A stretch of 64,000 nucleotides of DNA from M30B80 sp965656935 (GTDB taxonomy: Bacteria; Pseudomonadota; Alphaproteobacteria; Rhodobacterales; Rhodobacteraceae): positions 1 to 64,000 of the forward strand of contig CBFHMG010000008.1 of assembly GCA_965656935.1 (NCBI GenBank). Direction: 5' to 3'. Every line of letters begins with the position of its first letter. The first letter of the stretch is position 1. A model generated the notes under the pieces. The model did no database searches. It saw only the letters and a list, made by a program, of their open reading frames with translations, and was not told the DNA's origin. This document shows, piece by piece, positions 8,801 through 17,703 of the stretch. Position numbers and translations under genes: made by a program.

Positions 8801-9607
8801 ATGCTGCCTGGGTTTGGGAAAATTGAGATGAGAAGTGGGGCAAGGCCCGAGAACGATCTCGTTCTCTCCTTTTTAGCCGTTCGGCAAGCCGTCGGCATTT
8901 TGGGATTATCCTTGCCCATTGTCCTGCTTGTTTACGCCCATTTGTTTGGCGGCGGCATGCAGCCATCGATTTCCGAATTCTATTATTCCGCAATGGGCGA
9001 TGTCTTTGTCGGCATCCTTTGCGCAATCGGCGTGTTCCTGATTGCCTATAAGGGCTACCGCAAACGCCCTGAAGACCCAATGCTTGGGGATAGAGAAGCC
9101 TCGATCGTGGCGGGTATATCCGTCATTGCCGTGGCGCTTTTTCCTGTGCCCGCGAAACCCGAATACGCCTTATGCCTGATCGATGGCATTGTTCTGCGCT
9201 GCGCCGAGGTTCTGGTGGATGCAGAAATCATCACAGGGTTTTCGGGCCATTCGCGTTGGCTGCATTTTGCACCAGCGGGCAGCTTCTTCCTCAGCCTCGC
9301 TTGGTTTTGCTTCAAGCTGTTCCCCAAAGGCGGGTCGCATTCGAACCGCCAATTCATGGGCGTGCTGGTCGAGCATCTGATCTATTACATCTGCGGCGTA
9401 CTTATCCTGATCTCGGTCGCGGGGCTTGTCGCCTATGAACTGGTCTCGCCAGAAACCCGCGACGCGCTGACAGCGCAGAACTATATTTTCTGGTGGGAAA
9501 CCTTGGGCGTCTATGCGTTTTCGATCTCTTGGCTCACCAAGGGCCGCTTCCTGTCGCGCCCATTCGGGCTGCATCGGCGGCAAGCTCAGTCGTCATTGAT
9601 GTCATAG
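8801..9607 (+). CDS. six-helix integral membrane protein of unknown function
   Basis: A 268-residue protein with about six transmembrane segments (around residues 22-50, 68-88, 102-120, 152-172, 183-208 and 222-245). A conserved-looking loop, SISEFYYSAMGDVFVGILCA, recalls uncharacterised membrane proteins of rhizobia and rhodobacters; I know no function for them. The N-terminal choice is uncertain: ATG 8801 has no good ribosome-binding site and ATG 8828 (MRSGARP) is an alternative. Its 3' end overlaps the convergent nfeD-like gene by 22 bases. Confidence 0.75.
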   Translation: MLPGFGKIEMRSGARPENDLVLSFLAVRQAVGILGLSLPIVLLVYAHLFGGGMQPSISEFYYSAMGDVFVGILCAIGVFLIAYKGYRKRPEDPMLGDREASIVAGISVIAVALFPVPAKPEYALCLIDGIVLRCAEVLVDAEIITGFSGHSRWLHFAPAGSFFLSLAWFCFKLFPKGGSHSNRQFMGVLVEHLIYYICGVLILISVAGLVAYELVSPETRDALTAQNYIFWWETLGVYAFSISWLTKGRFLSRPFGLHRRQAQSSLMS

Positions 9608-9870
9608 TCAAAGGTCTTCACCTGCCCGCGCATAACGCCAAACCAACGGCGCAATCCCCACCATGACACCAGCGACAAAACCGCGAAGATCAACAGCAAC
9701 AGCGGCAGCGAAGCCCCCAACCAAACCGCCAAAGGCCCGCCAACCAGCAAGATGAGCGCCACGATGCCGGCCCCCAGACCGAAGCCAAGCAGGATATAGG
9801 AGGGCAACAAGACCTCCCCCACCACCAAAAGGATCGAGGCCGCCCCCCAAAACCACCATTCACTCCACAT
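9586..9870 (-). CDS. short NfeD-like membrane protein, partner of the SPFH protein
   Basis: A 94-residue protein with three or four hydrophobic segments (MWSEWWFWGAASILLVVGEV onward) and a brief charged tail. NfeD/YbbK-type proteins pair with SPFH proteins in membrane-quality-control rafts. Full-length relatives carry an OB-fold after the helices; here the chain stops about 20 residues after the last helix, so that domain is missing. Its ATG overlaps the stop of the upstream SPFH gene (TGATG), so the two are translationally coupled and probably act together. Confidence 0.8.
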   Translation of the reverse strand: MWSEWWFWGAASILLVVGEVLLPSYILLGFGLGAGIVALILLVGGPLAVWLGASLPLLLLIFAVLSLVSWWGLRRWFGVMRGQVKTFDYDINDD

Positions 9871-10763
9871 CAGCTACGCCCTTTCAACATCTGGAAGGCT
9901 TTGCCGAAAGCATCAACCGCATCGGCGGGAACAATGATCGTCTGATTGCCCTGCCCCTGCGCGACCCCACCAATCGCCTCAACCTGCTTGAGGGCAATAT
10001 TATACTGCACCGCTTCAAGCCCGCCCTTGGCAATCGCTTCTGCCACGACATTGGTTGCATAGGCTTCGGCGTCCGCTTCAACGCGGCGCGCTTCGGCTTC
10101 TTGCTTGGCGGCATAGAGCTGCGCATCCGCTTCCAGCTCGACCGCGCGTTTCTGGCCTTCGGCGCGGGTGACCTGCGCGCGGCGCTCGCGCTCGGCATTG
10201 AGTTGTTGGAGCATGGCATCCCGCGTCGCCTGATCAAGATTCACATCCAGAATTTCAGCGCGCGTCACCTCGATGCCCCAAGCATCCACAGCATCCTCGA
10301 CGCTCTCCTTAATCGTCGTGATCAGCATGGAGCGGTTCGCCTGAACCTCATCAAGCTCCATCTTGCCAATCTCGGCCCGCACGATACCCGCAACCGTTGT
10401 TGCAATCGCACCATCGACATCGCGGATACGGTAAACCGTCTTTTCAGGCTCAAGAATGCGGTAGAATACACTGGTATCAATCTGGACCAGCACGTTATCG
10501 GCGGTGATCGCATCTTGGCTGGCATTGGGCAATTGGCGCTCGAGGATGGAAACCTTATGCGCAACCTTATCCAGAAACGGCACAATAAAATTAATGCCAG
10601 GCCCCAAAACCGATTTCAGTCGACCAAACCGCTCAACCACATATTTTTCTGATTGGGGAACGATCCTGACACCAAGGTAGACGCATAGAATAATAAATCC
10701 GGCGAGCAAAATCATGACGATATTGCCGCCGAGCAACTGCGTGATCAGATCATTGAAATCCAT
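9870..10763 (-). CDS. SPFH/band-7 domain protein (QmcA-like stomatin)
   Basis: A 297-residue membrane-anchored scaffold protein. An N-terminal transmembrane segment (about residues 10-32) is followed by the SPFH domain, with VPQSEKYVVERFGRLKSVLGPG at its start, and then a long Ala/Glu-rich coiled coil (ERERRAQVTRAEGQKRAVEL region). This matches the QmcA/stomatin group, which forms large membrane rings and works with NfeD partners and often FtsH. The ATG at 10763 has a GAGG upstream; an earlier in-frame start at 10793 is less likely. Confidence 0.93.
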   Translation of the reverse strand: MDFNDLITQLLGGNIVMILLAGFIILCVYLGVRIVPQSEKYVVERFGRLKSVLGPGINFIVPFLDKVAHKVSILERQLPNASQDAITADNVLVQIDTSVFYRILEPEKTVYRIRDVDGAIATTVAGIVRAEIGKMELDEVQANRSMLITTIKESVEDAVDAWGIEVTRAEILDVNLDQATRDAMLQQLNAERERRAQVTRAEGQKRAVELEADAQLYAAKQEAEARRVEADAEAYATNVVAEAIAKGGLEAVQYNIALKQVEAIGGVAQGQGNQTIIVPADAVDAFGKAFQMLKGRS

Positions 10764-10874
10764 TGATGTATCCTCGCCCTTCATGGCCACCAAACTTCAC
10801 TAATATCTATAGTCTAGATAAGAACCCTGACGCGTCTCTTCCAGCAACCCCAAAACAGGCCTATCCTGCCGATT

Positions 10875-12128
10875 ATGCCAAGCCTATGCCGAGATTGCCT
10901 GAATATGTTCGAGAATGGCCGCCGCTGTCCGGCCTGTGGGCGCCCGCGCATCATATCGCATCCCGAATTATTCGATCTCTCCATCGCCCATATGGATTGT
11001 GACGCCTTCTATGCCAGCGTCGAAAAACGCGACAATCCCGATCTGCGCGATAGACCCGTGATCATTGGCGGCGGCAAACGCGGTGTCGTCTCCACTGCCT
11101 GCTATATCGCAAGGATCAAGGGGGTGCGCTCGGCCATGCCCATGTTCAAGGCGCTCGAGCTGTGCCCCGAAGCGGTGGTCGTTCGTGGACGCATGGAGGT
11201 CTATGCCGAGATATCCCGCCAAATCCGCGCCATGATGGAGGAGATGACCCCTGCCATCGAGCCACTTTCGCTGGATGAAGCCTTCATGGACCTCTCGGGC
11301 ACCGCGCGTCTGCATGGCAAGCCCCCCGCCGTAATGCTCGCCCGCCTTGTCCAGCGCATGGATGCCGAGCTGGGGATCACAGGCTCAATCGGGCTATCGC
11401 ATAATAAATTCCTCGCAAAGATCGCCTCTGATCTCGACAAGCCGCGCGGCTTTTCCGTGATCGGCGAGGCCGAGACGATGAGCTTTCTTGAACACAAGCC
11501 TGTGCGCATGATCTGGGGCATCGGCGAGGCGGGCCAAGCCGCTCTCGACAAGGCGGGCATCCGCAATTTCGCCGATCTCAAGCGGTGGGATCGCAAGGAA
11601 CTGGGCGCGCGCTTCGGGCAAATGGGCGACAGGCTCTGGTCGCTCGCGCGCGGGGCCGATAGCCGCAAGGTCAAACGGGACCGTGGCGTTAAAAGCATCT
11701 CCAATGAAACGACCTTCTCCGAGGATATCGCCGCACCTGATCTGCTCGATGGCCATATCTGGCGCATGGCGGAAAAAGTCGCTGACCGCGCCAAAGCAAA
11801 AGACCTCGCGGGGCGGGTGGTCACGCTCAAACTCAAGCGCTCCGATTTCACCCTGATCACCAAGCGCATCTCCCTTCATGACGCCACCCAAATCGCCGAT
11901 CGCCTCTACCGCGCGGCCCGCGATCTCTTTGACAAGGTGGATCATGAAAAACCCTATCGCCTGCTTGGCGTCGGCCTGTCCGACCTCGTCCCCGCTGATC
12001 AGGCCGACCGCTCGGGCAATCTACTAGACCCACAAGAAGCCAAACGGATCGAGGCCGAACGCGCCACCGATGCGATCCGCAAACGCTTTGGCGAGGACGC
12101 CATCCTCAAAGGCCGTGCGCTGCGCTAA
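10875..12128 (+). CDS. dinB: DNA polymerase IV (Y family) with N-terminal zinc knuckle
   Basis: Error-prone translesion polymerase, 417 residues. The palm carries Asp41 in AHMDCDAFYASVE and Asp134-Glu135 in SLDEAFMDLS, followed by the thumb helix-hairpin-helix (VRMIWGIGEAGQAALDKAGI) and the little-finger domain. Before the catalytic core is a Cys5-x2-Cys8 ... Cys18-x2-Cys21 pattern, a small zinc ribbon absent from E. coli DinB. No LexA box was recognised upstream. The 3' end is convergent with the amidohydrolase gene. Confidence 0.96.
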   Translation: MPSLCRDCLNMFENGRRCPACGRPRIISHPELFDLSIAHMDCDAFYASVEKRDNPDLRDRPVIIGGGKRGVVSTACYIARIKGVRSAMPMFKALELCPEAVVVRGRMEVYAEISRQIRAMMEEMTPAIEPLSLDEAFMDLSGTARLHGKPPAVMLARLVQRMDAELGITGSIGLSHNKFLAKIASDLDKPRGFSVIGEAETMSFLEHKPVRMIWGIGEAGQAALDKAGIRNFADLKRWDRKELGARFGQMGDRLWSLARGADSRKVKRDRGVKSISNETTFSEDIAAPDLLDGHIWRMAEKVADRAKAKDLAGRVVTLKLKRSDFTLITKRISLHDATQIADRLYRAARDLFDKVDHEKPYRLLGVGLSDLVPADQADRSGNLLDPQEAKRIEAERATDAIRKRFGEDAILKGRALR

Positions 12129-12169
12129 GCCCATCTTTGCTTTGAAAATACTTATTCAGGCCGTGCAGC

Positions 12170-13030
12170 CTATTCAGCCGCCAGCGGCATGCGCCCCGAT
12201 GAGGCATCAATCACCTGCGCCAAAATCCGCGTGATCAGTGATTTGACCTCATGAAAATTCGAATTCGGCCTGATCATCCCTTCATTCATATAAAGGGAGC
12301 GGTCCAATTCGATCTGCACGGCATGCCTGTTGCGCGAGGGGCGACCATAATGCTGCGCCACAAAGGCACCCGCAAAAGGCGCATTGCGACTGACAACCAA
12401 TCCCGCCTCAACGAATACGTCTTCCAGCAGATCAACAAGGTCCGATCTCGCAGAGGCGCCAAAGCGGTCTCCCAAAACCACATCAGGTCGCCGCGTGCCC
12501 TGTCGGGTCACCGCCTCAAGCGCCTCATGCGGCATGGAATGCATATCCAGCAAGATCGCCTCGCCAAACTGCGCCTGCGCTTGGGTCAGCAATGTCTCCA
12601 ATGTGCTGTGATAGGGCCGCCAGACATGATCAAGACGCCGGTCCGCCTCGGCACGGCTCAACTTGCCACGATAGATATGACGGCCATTGGCCACCACACG
12701 CGGGATCACACCAAGCCCCGAACTGACCCGCGGATTATTATTCGATTTCCCCACAGCTTCGATCACGGCGGGGTCCAATTCATCCGCAGCCCTGTTCAAA
12801 TCCACAAATGCACGCGGGAACTCGGCCACCAGCAGTGGCGCACCGAGACTGGGAGCCTCGGCCACCAACATATCGACATAGGCATCCTCGGAGGACCGAA
12901 TTGCACGCTCGTCCAGAACTGTGGATTGCATGAAATCCCAAGGATAATGGCGCCCAGAATGCGGCGAGGCGACAACCACAGCCGTGCTCAGCACATCAGG
13001 AAGCTCCAGTCTGAAGGCAGGCCGATCCAT
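12170..13030 (-). CDS. N-formylglutamate amidohydrolase family protein
   Basis: A 286-residue metal-dependent amidohydrolase of the HutG/N-formylglutamate deformylase family, which releases glutamate and formate in one histidine degradation route. Family marks include the N-terminal VVVASPHSGRHYP, the Glu-rich SSEDAYVDML stretch, and LLDMHSMP, which supplies likely zinc ligands. No hut genes are nearby, so it may act on other N-acyl amino acids. A ribosome-binding AAGGGA lies upstream of the ATG. Confidence 0.9.
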   Translation of the reverse strand: MDRPAFRLELPDVLSTAVVVASPHSGRHYPWDFMQSTVLDERAIRSSEDAYVDMLVAEAPSLGAPLLVAEFPRAFVDLNRAADELDPAVIEAVGKSNNNPRVSSGLGVIPRVVANGRHIYRGKLSRAEADRRLDHVWRPYHSTLETLLTQAQAQFGEAILLDMHSMPHEALEAVTRQGTRRPDVVLGDRFGASARSDLVDLLEDVFVEAGLVVSRNAPFAGAFVAQHYGRPSRNRHAVQIELDRSLYMNEGMIRPNSNFHEVKSLITRILAQVIDASSGRMPLAAE

Positions 13031-13194
13031 TATTATCCCTTGTTTAACACCTTTATATATTGCGGTATTTTTTCTTCTGCCGAAAGCCCTTGATCAGCCC
13101 TCCGACTCCTTTTATAGACCACGCCACTGTGCGGCGCTGCGTTGTGACAGGTGGCAGCCTTTTGCCAGTTGTTTTATGTAGCGTCTCAGTCACC

Positions 13195-13269
<75 letters not shown>

Positions 13270-13332
13270 TCGGTCTCGTTTCGAGGCCTTAACCCAAGGC
13301 GCATCGCCGCGCCGCGACGAAGGAGAAGGCCC

Positions 13333-13458
13333 ATGAAGGTCAGAAACTCGCTCCGCTCGCTCAAGCAGCGTCACCGCGATTGCCGCGTCGTGCGCCGCAA
13401 GGGCCGTGTCTATGTTATCAACAAGACACAACGCCGCTTCAAAGCCCGTCAGGGCTGA
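13333..13458 (+). CDS. rpmJ: ribosomal protein bL36
   Basis: A 41-residue highly basic protein (MKVRNSLRSLKQRHRDCRVV at the N-terminus, ending NKTQRRFKARQG), the small bL36 of the large ribosomal subunit. It is of the kind with one Cys in RDCRVV and no full zinc-binding set (the C-minus form). It is preceded by GAAGGAGAAGG and followed by a strong terminator, so it is a single-gene unit just after tRNA-Val. Confidence 0.95.
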   Translation: MKVRNSLRSLKQRHRDCRVVRRKGRVYVINKTQRRFKARQG

Positions 13459-13493
13459 GCCAAGCGCATAAAGCTTGATACCGGATGAAAAAC

Positions 13494-13520
13494 GCCGCTC
13501 CTTACGGGGGCGGCTTTTTT
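13494..13520 (+). terminator. intrinsic terminator after rpmJ
   Basis: Stem GCCGCTCC (13494-13501) with GGGGCGGC (13507-13514), one G-T pair, then six T. It lies 35 bases after the rpmJ stop. Confidence 0.88.
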
Positions 13521-13528
13521 CTGGTTGA

Positions 13529-14050
13529 TCACCAGCCTGATTGCCTGTGTTGCAACTCGCGCAGCGTATAGCGCGATGCAATCGGCCCCGCGACACCCGC
13601 GCGAAAGCGCGGATCCTGCCCGACACAGCCCAAACCGCAGATCAGATGCGCAACGCCTGCGCGCCCGTCATTGAACCAAAGCCGCCCACCAGGGGTTGCG
13701 ACATAGCCGTTTACCCCTTCCTCCATATCACCGCGCAGATCATCCACTGATGGCACTTCGCTATCGGCATCAGGGTCAAAACCGCCATGGGTATGGAAAG
13801 ACGCGGTCACCGCAACAAAGCGGCTCTCATCGCCACGCGACAGGCAGGAATCAACACCGCCACGTGTCACTTCCGTCGCCATATAGCGACCATCAGGCAT
13901 CTGCCCAATATAGCCGCAATATTCACGATTTTCGTTGAATGAACGCGCCTGCAATTGCATCAGCGCATCGCGCGCGGCCGCCAATTCTCCCGCAGGCTGC
14001 GCCGCTGCCGCGCAAGGCATCAGACCTAGAAGCAAGATCAACCAACGCAT
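13529..14050 (-). CDS. secreted DUF4329-like protein with a JAMM-type metal motif
   Basis: A 173-residue exported protein (signal peptide about residues 1-17). The mature part shows EYCGYIG, SFHTHGGFDPDADSEVPSVDD and GYVATPGGRLW, the pattern I associate with DUF4329. His86 and His88, then Ser101 and Asp104, form an HxH ... SxxD arrangement like the zinc site of JAMM/MPN proteases, with Glu43 as a possible general base. DUF4329 is often found as a toxin tip domain, but here it stands alone behind a signal peptide. Substrate unknown. The rpmJ terminator lies just beyond its 3' end. Confidence 0.75.
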   Translation of the reverse strand: MRWLILLLGLMPCAAAAQPAGELAAARDALMQLQARSFNENREYCGYIGQMPDGRYMATEVTRGGVDSCLSRGDESRFVAVTASFHTHGGFDPDADSEVPSVDDLRGDMEEGVNGYVATPGGRLWFNDGRAGVAHLICGLGCVGQDPRFRAGVAGPIASRYTLRELQHRQSGW

Positions 14051-14132
14051 TATCTAAATCTCTCGAATAGACCCCAAACATCCTCAGTTTGGCGCTATCC
14101 ACGAAAGCGATCAAGCATTGCCTGTGAAATCG

Positions 14133-15368
14133 TCACTCATAACTGCGCTGGTCATCAATCACCTTGCCATCATTGGGCAAGCTCCCAAGCGCCACAATCT
14201 CGATCCGGCCTTTCAGCTTGAGGCTATCAGCAGCGCTTGCCGCATAGCATTCCGCATCATCCTTGGTGCTCTCGATCTGCACTGTCAGCGCATCCATTTC
14301 ATCTTCGCGGCTGGCCACAACGCGGGCCTTGGCCACCTCGGGGTGCTTGGCAACAAAATCGGCAACCTGTTCAGGGCGCACAAACATACCCTTGATCTTA
14401 GTGGTCTGATCGGCCCGCCCCATCCAGCCCTTGATGCGCATATTGGTCCGCCCGCAAGGGCTGCTGCCAGGCAAGGCTGCACTCAAATCGCCAGTGGCAA
14501 AACGGATCAGCGGATAATCAGGGTTCAGCGTGGTCACAACGACCTCTCCGACCTCACCAATATCAACAGGGTCGCCTGTGCCGGGGCGCACGATCTCAAG
14601 GATCACGCCTTCGTCAACAATCATCCCCTCCATCGCGGGGCTTTCATAGGCAACATTTCCCAGATCGGCCGTGGCGTAATTCTGCAGGCATTGGATACCA
14701 CGATCCGCATATTCCTGACGCAGGCTCGGAAATAGTGCCCCACCGCCCACAACCGCCTTGGTGATGGCCAGCGCCACGCCCATCTCCTCGGCCTTATCAA
14801 GGATCACCTTGAGGTAATCCGGCGTGCCCGCATAAGCGGTACTGCCCACATCGCGCGCTGCCCTGACCTGCAATTCGGTCTGCCCCACGCCCGCAGGCAG
14901 CACAGCCGCCCCAACGGCGCGTGCGCCACTCTCAAAGATCATGCCGGCAGGCGTCAGGTGATAGCCAAAGCAATTCTGGACAGTATCGCCTTGCCCGATA
15001 CCCGCAGCATGCAAAAAACGCCCGATGCGCCACCAATCATGACTGACATCACCAGGCTCATAAATCGGCCCGGGGCTTTGGAATATATGGGCAAAGCTAT
15101 GCACCTCCTTGGAGGTAAACCCCCCGAAAGGCGGGGCCTCCGATTGTGCGCGCCCAATCTCGGCTTTGCGCAGAACGGGAAGTTTGGCCAAAGCAGCAAG
15201 GCTTTGCACCGCGCCTGCCTCCACCTCGTCAAGCCCTCCACCATAGCCAGCGAGGCTTTGCGCCCTTGCGATTTGCGCAGGTAAATCCCGTGCTAGATCA
15301 TGCGCGCGTTCATCCGCGCTGCGTGTCTCCAAGGCGTCGAAGAACTCTGTCATCCCCGCATCCCTCAT
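14133..15368 (-). CDS. phenylacetate-CoA ligase family (PaaK-like) AMP-dependent acyl-CoA ligase
   Basis: A 411-residue adenylate-forming enzyme. It has the PaaK-type layout: a helical N-terminus, an adenylation core (SSTAYAGTPDYLKVILDKAEE-like segment near residues 180-200 and LQNYATADLGNVAYESPAME) and the small C-terminal domain with the hinge RADQTTKIKGMFVRPEQV. It should activate a carboxylic acid with ATP and CoA. It is the last gene of the ABC-importer operon and its ATG at 15368 overlaps the livF-type stop (TGATG), so it is co-translated. The substrate is not evident; an aromatic or short-chain acid is plausible from the family. Confidence 0.9.
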   Translation of the reverse strand: MRDAGMTEFFDALETRSADERAHDLARDLPAQIARAQSLAGYGGGLDEVEAGAVQSLAALAKLPVLRKAEIGRAQSEAPPFGGFTSKEVHSFAHIFQSPGPIYEPGDVSHDWWRIGRFLHAAGIGQGDTVQNCFGYHLTPAGMIFESGARAVGAAVLPAGVGQTELQVRAARDVGSTAYAGTPDYLKVILDKAEEMGVALAITKAVVGGGALFPSLRQEYADRGIQCLQNYATADLGNVAYESPAMEGMIVDEGVILEIVRPGTGDPVDIGEVGEVVVTTLNPDYPLIRFATGDLSAALPGSSPCGRTNMRIKGWMGRADQTTKIKGMFVRPEQVADFVAKHPEVAKARVVASREDEMDALTVQIESTKDDAECYAASAADSLKLKGRIEIVALGSLPNDGKVIDDQRSYE

Positions 15369-16225
15369 CAGCTCAACCACCGCTTGCGGCGGCGGTAGGA
15401 GCGCACATCACGAAAGCTTTTGCGGCCCTCATCAGACATCCCCAGATAGAATTCCTTCACATCAGGGTTTTCGCGCAATTCCTGCGCGGGGCCATCCATC
15501 ACCACACGGCCAGATTCCAAAATATAGCCGTAATGCGCAAAGCGCAGGGCCACATTGGTGTTCTGCTCCGCCAACAAGAAGGTCACGCCCTGTTCTTCGT
15601 TGAGGCGTTTCACAATCCCAAAAATCTGTTCCACCAATTGTGGCGCAAGCCCCATGCTTGGCTCATCCAGCAAAATCGTCTCGGGGCGGCTCATCAGGGC
15701 GCGTCCGATCGCGCACATCTGTTGCTCTCCACCCGACGTATATCCCGCTTGCGATTTGCGCCGCTCCTTGAGACGCGGAAAATACGTATAGACCATCTCG
15801 AGATCGGCCTCGATCGCACCACGCCCTTCCTTGCGGGTATAGGACCCCGTCAAAAGGTTTTCTTCGATGGTCAAATGCTCAAAACAATGGCGCCCTTCCA
15901 TCACCTGAATGACCCCACGATCCACCAGATCCGAGGGTGACAACCCTTGCACAGGCTCCCCACGATAGCTGATCGCCCCTTTGGTGACCTCACCGCGCTC
16001 CGAATGCAAAAGATTGGAGATCGCCTTCAAGGTCGTCGTCTTGCCTGCACCATTCCCGCCAAGCAAAGCGGTAATACCGCCCTTTGGCACCGTCAGGCTG
16101 ACACCCTTCAAGACAAGGATCACATGGTTATAGATCACCTCGACATTATTGACCTCAAGAAGCGTCTCTGCCGCTGCCTCGGGGTCATTGGCGCTGCCGC
16201 CCGTCTCCTGCATCTGATCCAGCAT
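15368..16225 (-). CDS. branched-chain-type ABC transporter ATP-binding protein (LivF-like)
   Basis: A 285-residue ATPase with Walker A GGNGAGKTT, signature YTSGGEQQMCAIGRAL and Walker B TILLDEPSMGLAP. The family's short form with the IFGIVKRLNEEQGVTFLLAEQN segment is typical of LivF. It is one of two ATPases of the importer coded here. AGGAG lies eight bases before the ATG. In LivF homologs the N-terminus is usually shorter; the first 25 residues here are an extension rich in Glu and Ala. Confidence 0.93.
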   Translation of the reverse strand: MLDQMQETGGSANDPEAAAETLLEVNNVEVIYNHVILVLKGVSLTVPKGGITALLGGNGAGKTTTLKAISNLLHSERGEVTKGAISYRGEPVQGLSPSDLVDRGVIQVMEGRHCFEHLTIEENLLTGSYTRKEGRGAIEADLEMVYTYFPRLKERRKSQAGYTSGGEQQMCAIGRALMSRPETILLDEPSMGLAPQLVEQIFGIVKRLNEEQGVTFLLAEQNTNVALRFAHYGYILESGRVVMDGPAQELRENPDVKEFYLGMSDEGRKSFRDVRSYRRRKRWLS

Positions 16226-16296
16226 CTCGCCGTCTCCTGTGATCCGTCAGACAGAGGGACACCCGCCCTGTCTTCATCTTTCAAAAAATACGAAAT

Positions 16297-16327
16297 TCCG
16301 GCGGCAGCGGCCCGCGCCGCCGCCGGA
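16297..16327 (-). terminator. GC-rich hairpin after the substrate-binding protein gene
   Basis: CCGGCGGC (16298-16305) pairs with GCCGCCGG (16319-16326), with further pairing inside. On the minus strand it is followed by AATTTCGTATTTTTT. Placed between the binding-protein gene and the livF-like gene, it probably trims read-through so that the binding protein mRNA is most abundant. Confidence 0.65.
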
Positions 16328-16337
16328 GTGTTTTGCA

Positions 16338-17621
16338 TCAGCTCTCGGTGCAGCCTGGCTCGATATTGTTTTCAGCGGCGAATTGCGCGCTGTCTTCCAT
16401 AACGAGTGGCTGTGTAACGCTATCATCAGGCGCGATGAAATCAGTGAGCGTCACCCATTGCTGAGCGCTCGCATCCCATTGCTGCATGATCGCCATGCCT
16501 GTGCCGCCGTGATCTTCACAGGTTACCGTGAATTCAGGACCAACACCTGGCATACCCAGTTCTTCCATGCGCGCATTGGTGATCTCCAACGCCTCCATGC
16601 CATCACGGACCATCGCAGGCGTAACATCGGCTGTGCCATGGATGTCCTGCGCCGTACGGATGGCTTCAGCCGCCAGCATCGCCGCATACATGCCACGCGT
16701 ATAAAGCACGGTACCCAGATTGCTGCCGTCGCCTGCTTGCAGGCCCGCATCAATCACTTGCTCTTGGATTTCCGCAAAGACTGGCATGTCGCCCAAACGG
16801 TTCATGTTCAGCGCACGATACCCGTTTGCACCTTCTCCCGCAGGGATCACGTCATGCTCGGCTCCGGCCCACCAATTGCCGATGAAATTCTCCATCGGGA
16901 AACGGATATTCGCCGCTTCCTGAACCGCGACCTGGTTCATCACGCCCCAGCCCCACATGACAACATAGTCTGGGCGCTCACGGCGGATGCTCAGCCACTG
17001 GTTGCCCTGCTCCTGACCTGGATGGTCAACGGCAAGCTGAACCAGCTCGAACCCGTATTGCTCGGACAGGATTTCCAGCGTGCGGATCGGCTCACGACCA
17101 TAGGCCGAGTTATGATAGAGCAGCGCAATTTTCTTACCTTCCAGCGAGCCGTCATTCTCTGTCAGCAGCTGGTTGATGATCACGCTCGCACCATCCCAGT
17201 AATTCGCGGGATAGTTGAAGACATTGCTGAACACAGCGCCATTGGCAGCCGAAGTACGACCATAGCCCATGGTGTGAAGCGGAATGCCATCCGCTGTCGC
17301 GCGCGGGATCAACTGATAGGTAATGCCCGTGGACAGCGGTTGATAGATCAAGGCGCCTTCGCCTTTGGTCTGCTCATAGCATTCCACACCACGCTCGGTG
17401 TTATAGGCCGTTTCACAGCTTACGATGCGCACGGTCTCCCCACCGATGCCACCATCACGCTGGTTGAGCAGTGTAAAATAGTCCTGATAGCCGTCCGAGA
17501 ACGGAATACCGCCAGCGGCATAGGGGCCGGTGCGATAATGCAGATCGGGGATCACAAGATCTGCGAGGGCCGGGCTTGCAGCCATAAGGCTTGCAACGGC
17601 ATAGGTTGCCAGTTTCTTCAT
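16338..17621 (-). CDS. periplasmic substrate-binding protein of a branched-chain-type ABC transporter
   Basis: A 427-residue type-I periplasmic binding protein with a signal peptide (MKKLATYAVASLMAASPALA). It begins with the YRTGPYAAGGIPFSDGYQDYF stretch and contains KKIALLYHNSAYGREPIRTLE, the usual second-lobe motif of the LivJ/amide-binding family. It delivers an unknown ligand to the LivHM-type permeases next to it. The protein is longer than LivK of E. coli and more like those that bind aromatic or organic acids, which suits the acyl-CoA ligases in the operon. GGAGG lies nine bases before the ATG. Confidence 0.93.
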   Translation of the reverse strand: MKKLATYAVASLMAASPALADLVIPDLHYRTGPYAAGGIPFSDGYQDYFTLLNQRDGGIGGETVRIVSCETAYNTERGVECYEQTKGEGALIYQPLSTGITYQLIPRATADGIPLHTMGYGRTSAANGAVFSNVFNYPANYWDGASVIINQLLTENDGSLEGKKIALLYHNSAYGREPIRTLEILSEQYGFELVQLAVDHPGQEQGNQWLSIRRERPDYVVMWGWGVMNQVAVQEAANIRFPMENFIGNWWAGAEHDVIPAGEGANGYRALNMNRLGDMPVFAEIQEQVIDAGLQAGDGSNLGTVLYTRGMYAAMLAAEAIRTAQDIHGTADVTPAMVRDGMEALEITNARMEELGMPGVGPEFTVTCEDHGGTGMAIMQQWDASAQQWVTLTDFIAPDDSVTQPLVMEDSAQFAAENNIEPGCTES

Positions 17622-17703
17622 CGAAAAGGTCCTCCCTTTGGTTGTCCGATGTCGTCGATTGCCGGGGTTTTCCGCCTCGGTCTGTGTATTGGCGACCAGC
17701 CCC

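Noticed and set aside
16298..16326. GC-rich repeat considered as a REP-type mobile element
   Set aside because: It occurs once in the window, and position plus the following T-rich end fit a transcript-end hairpin.
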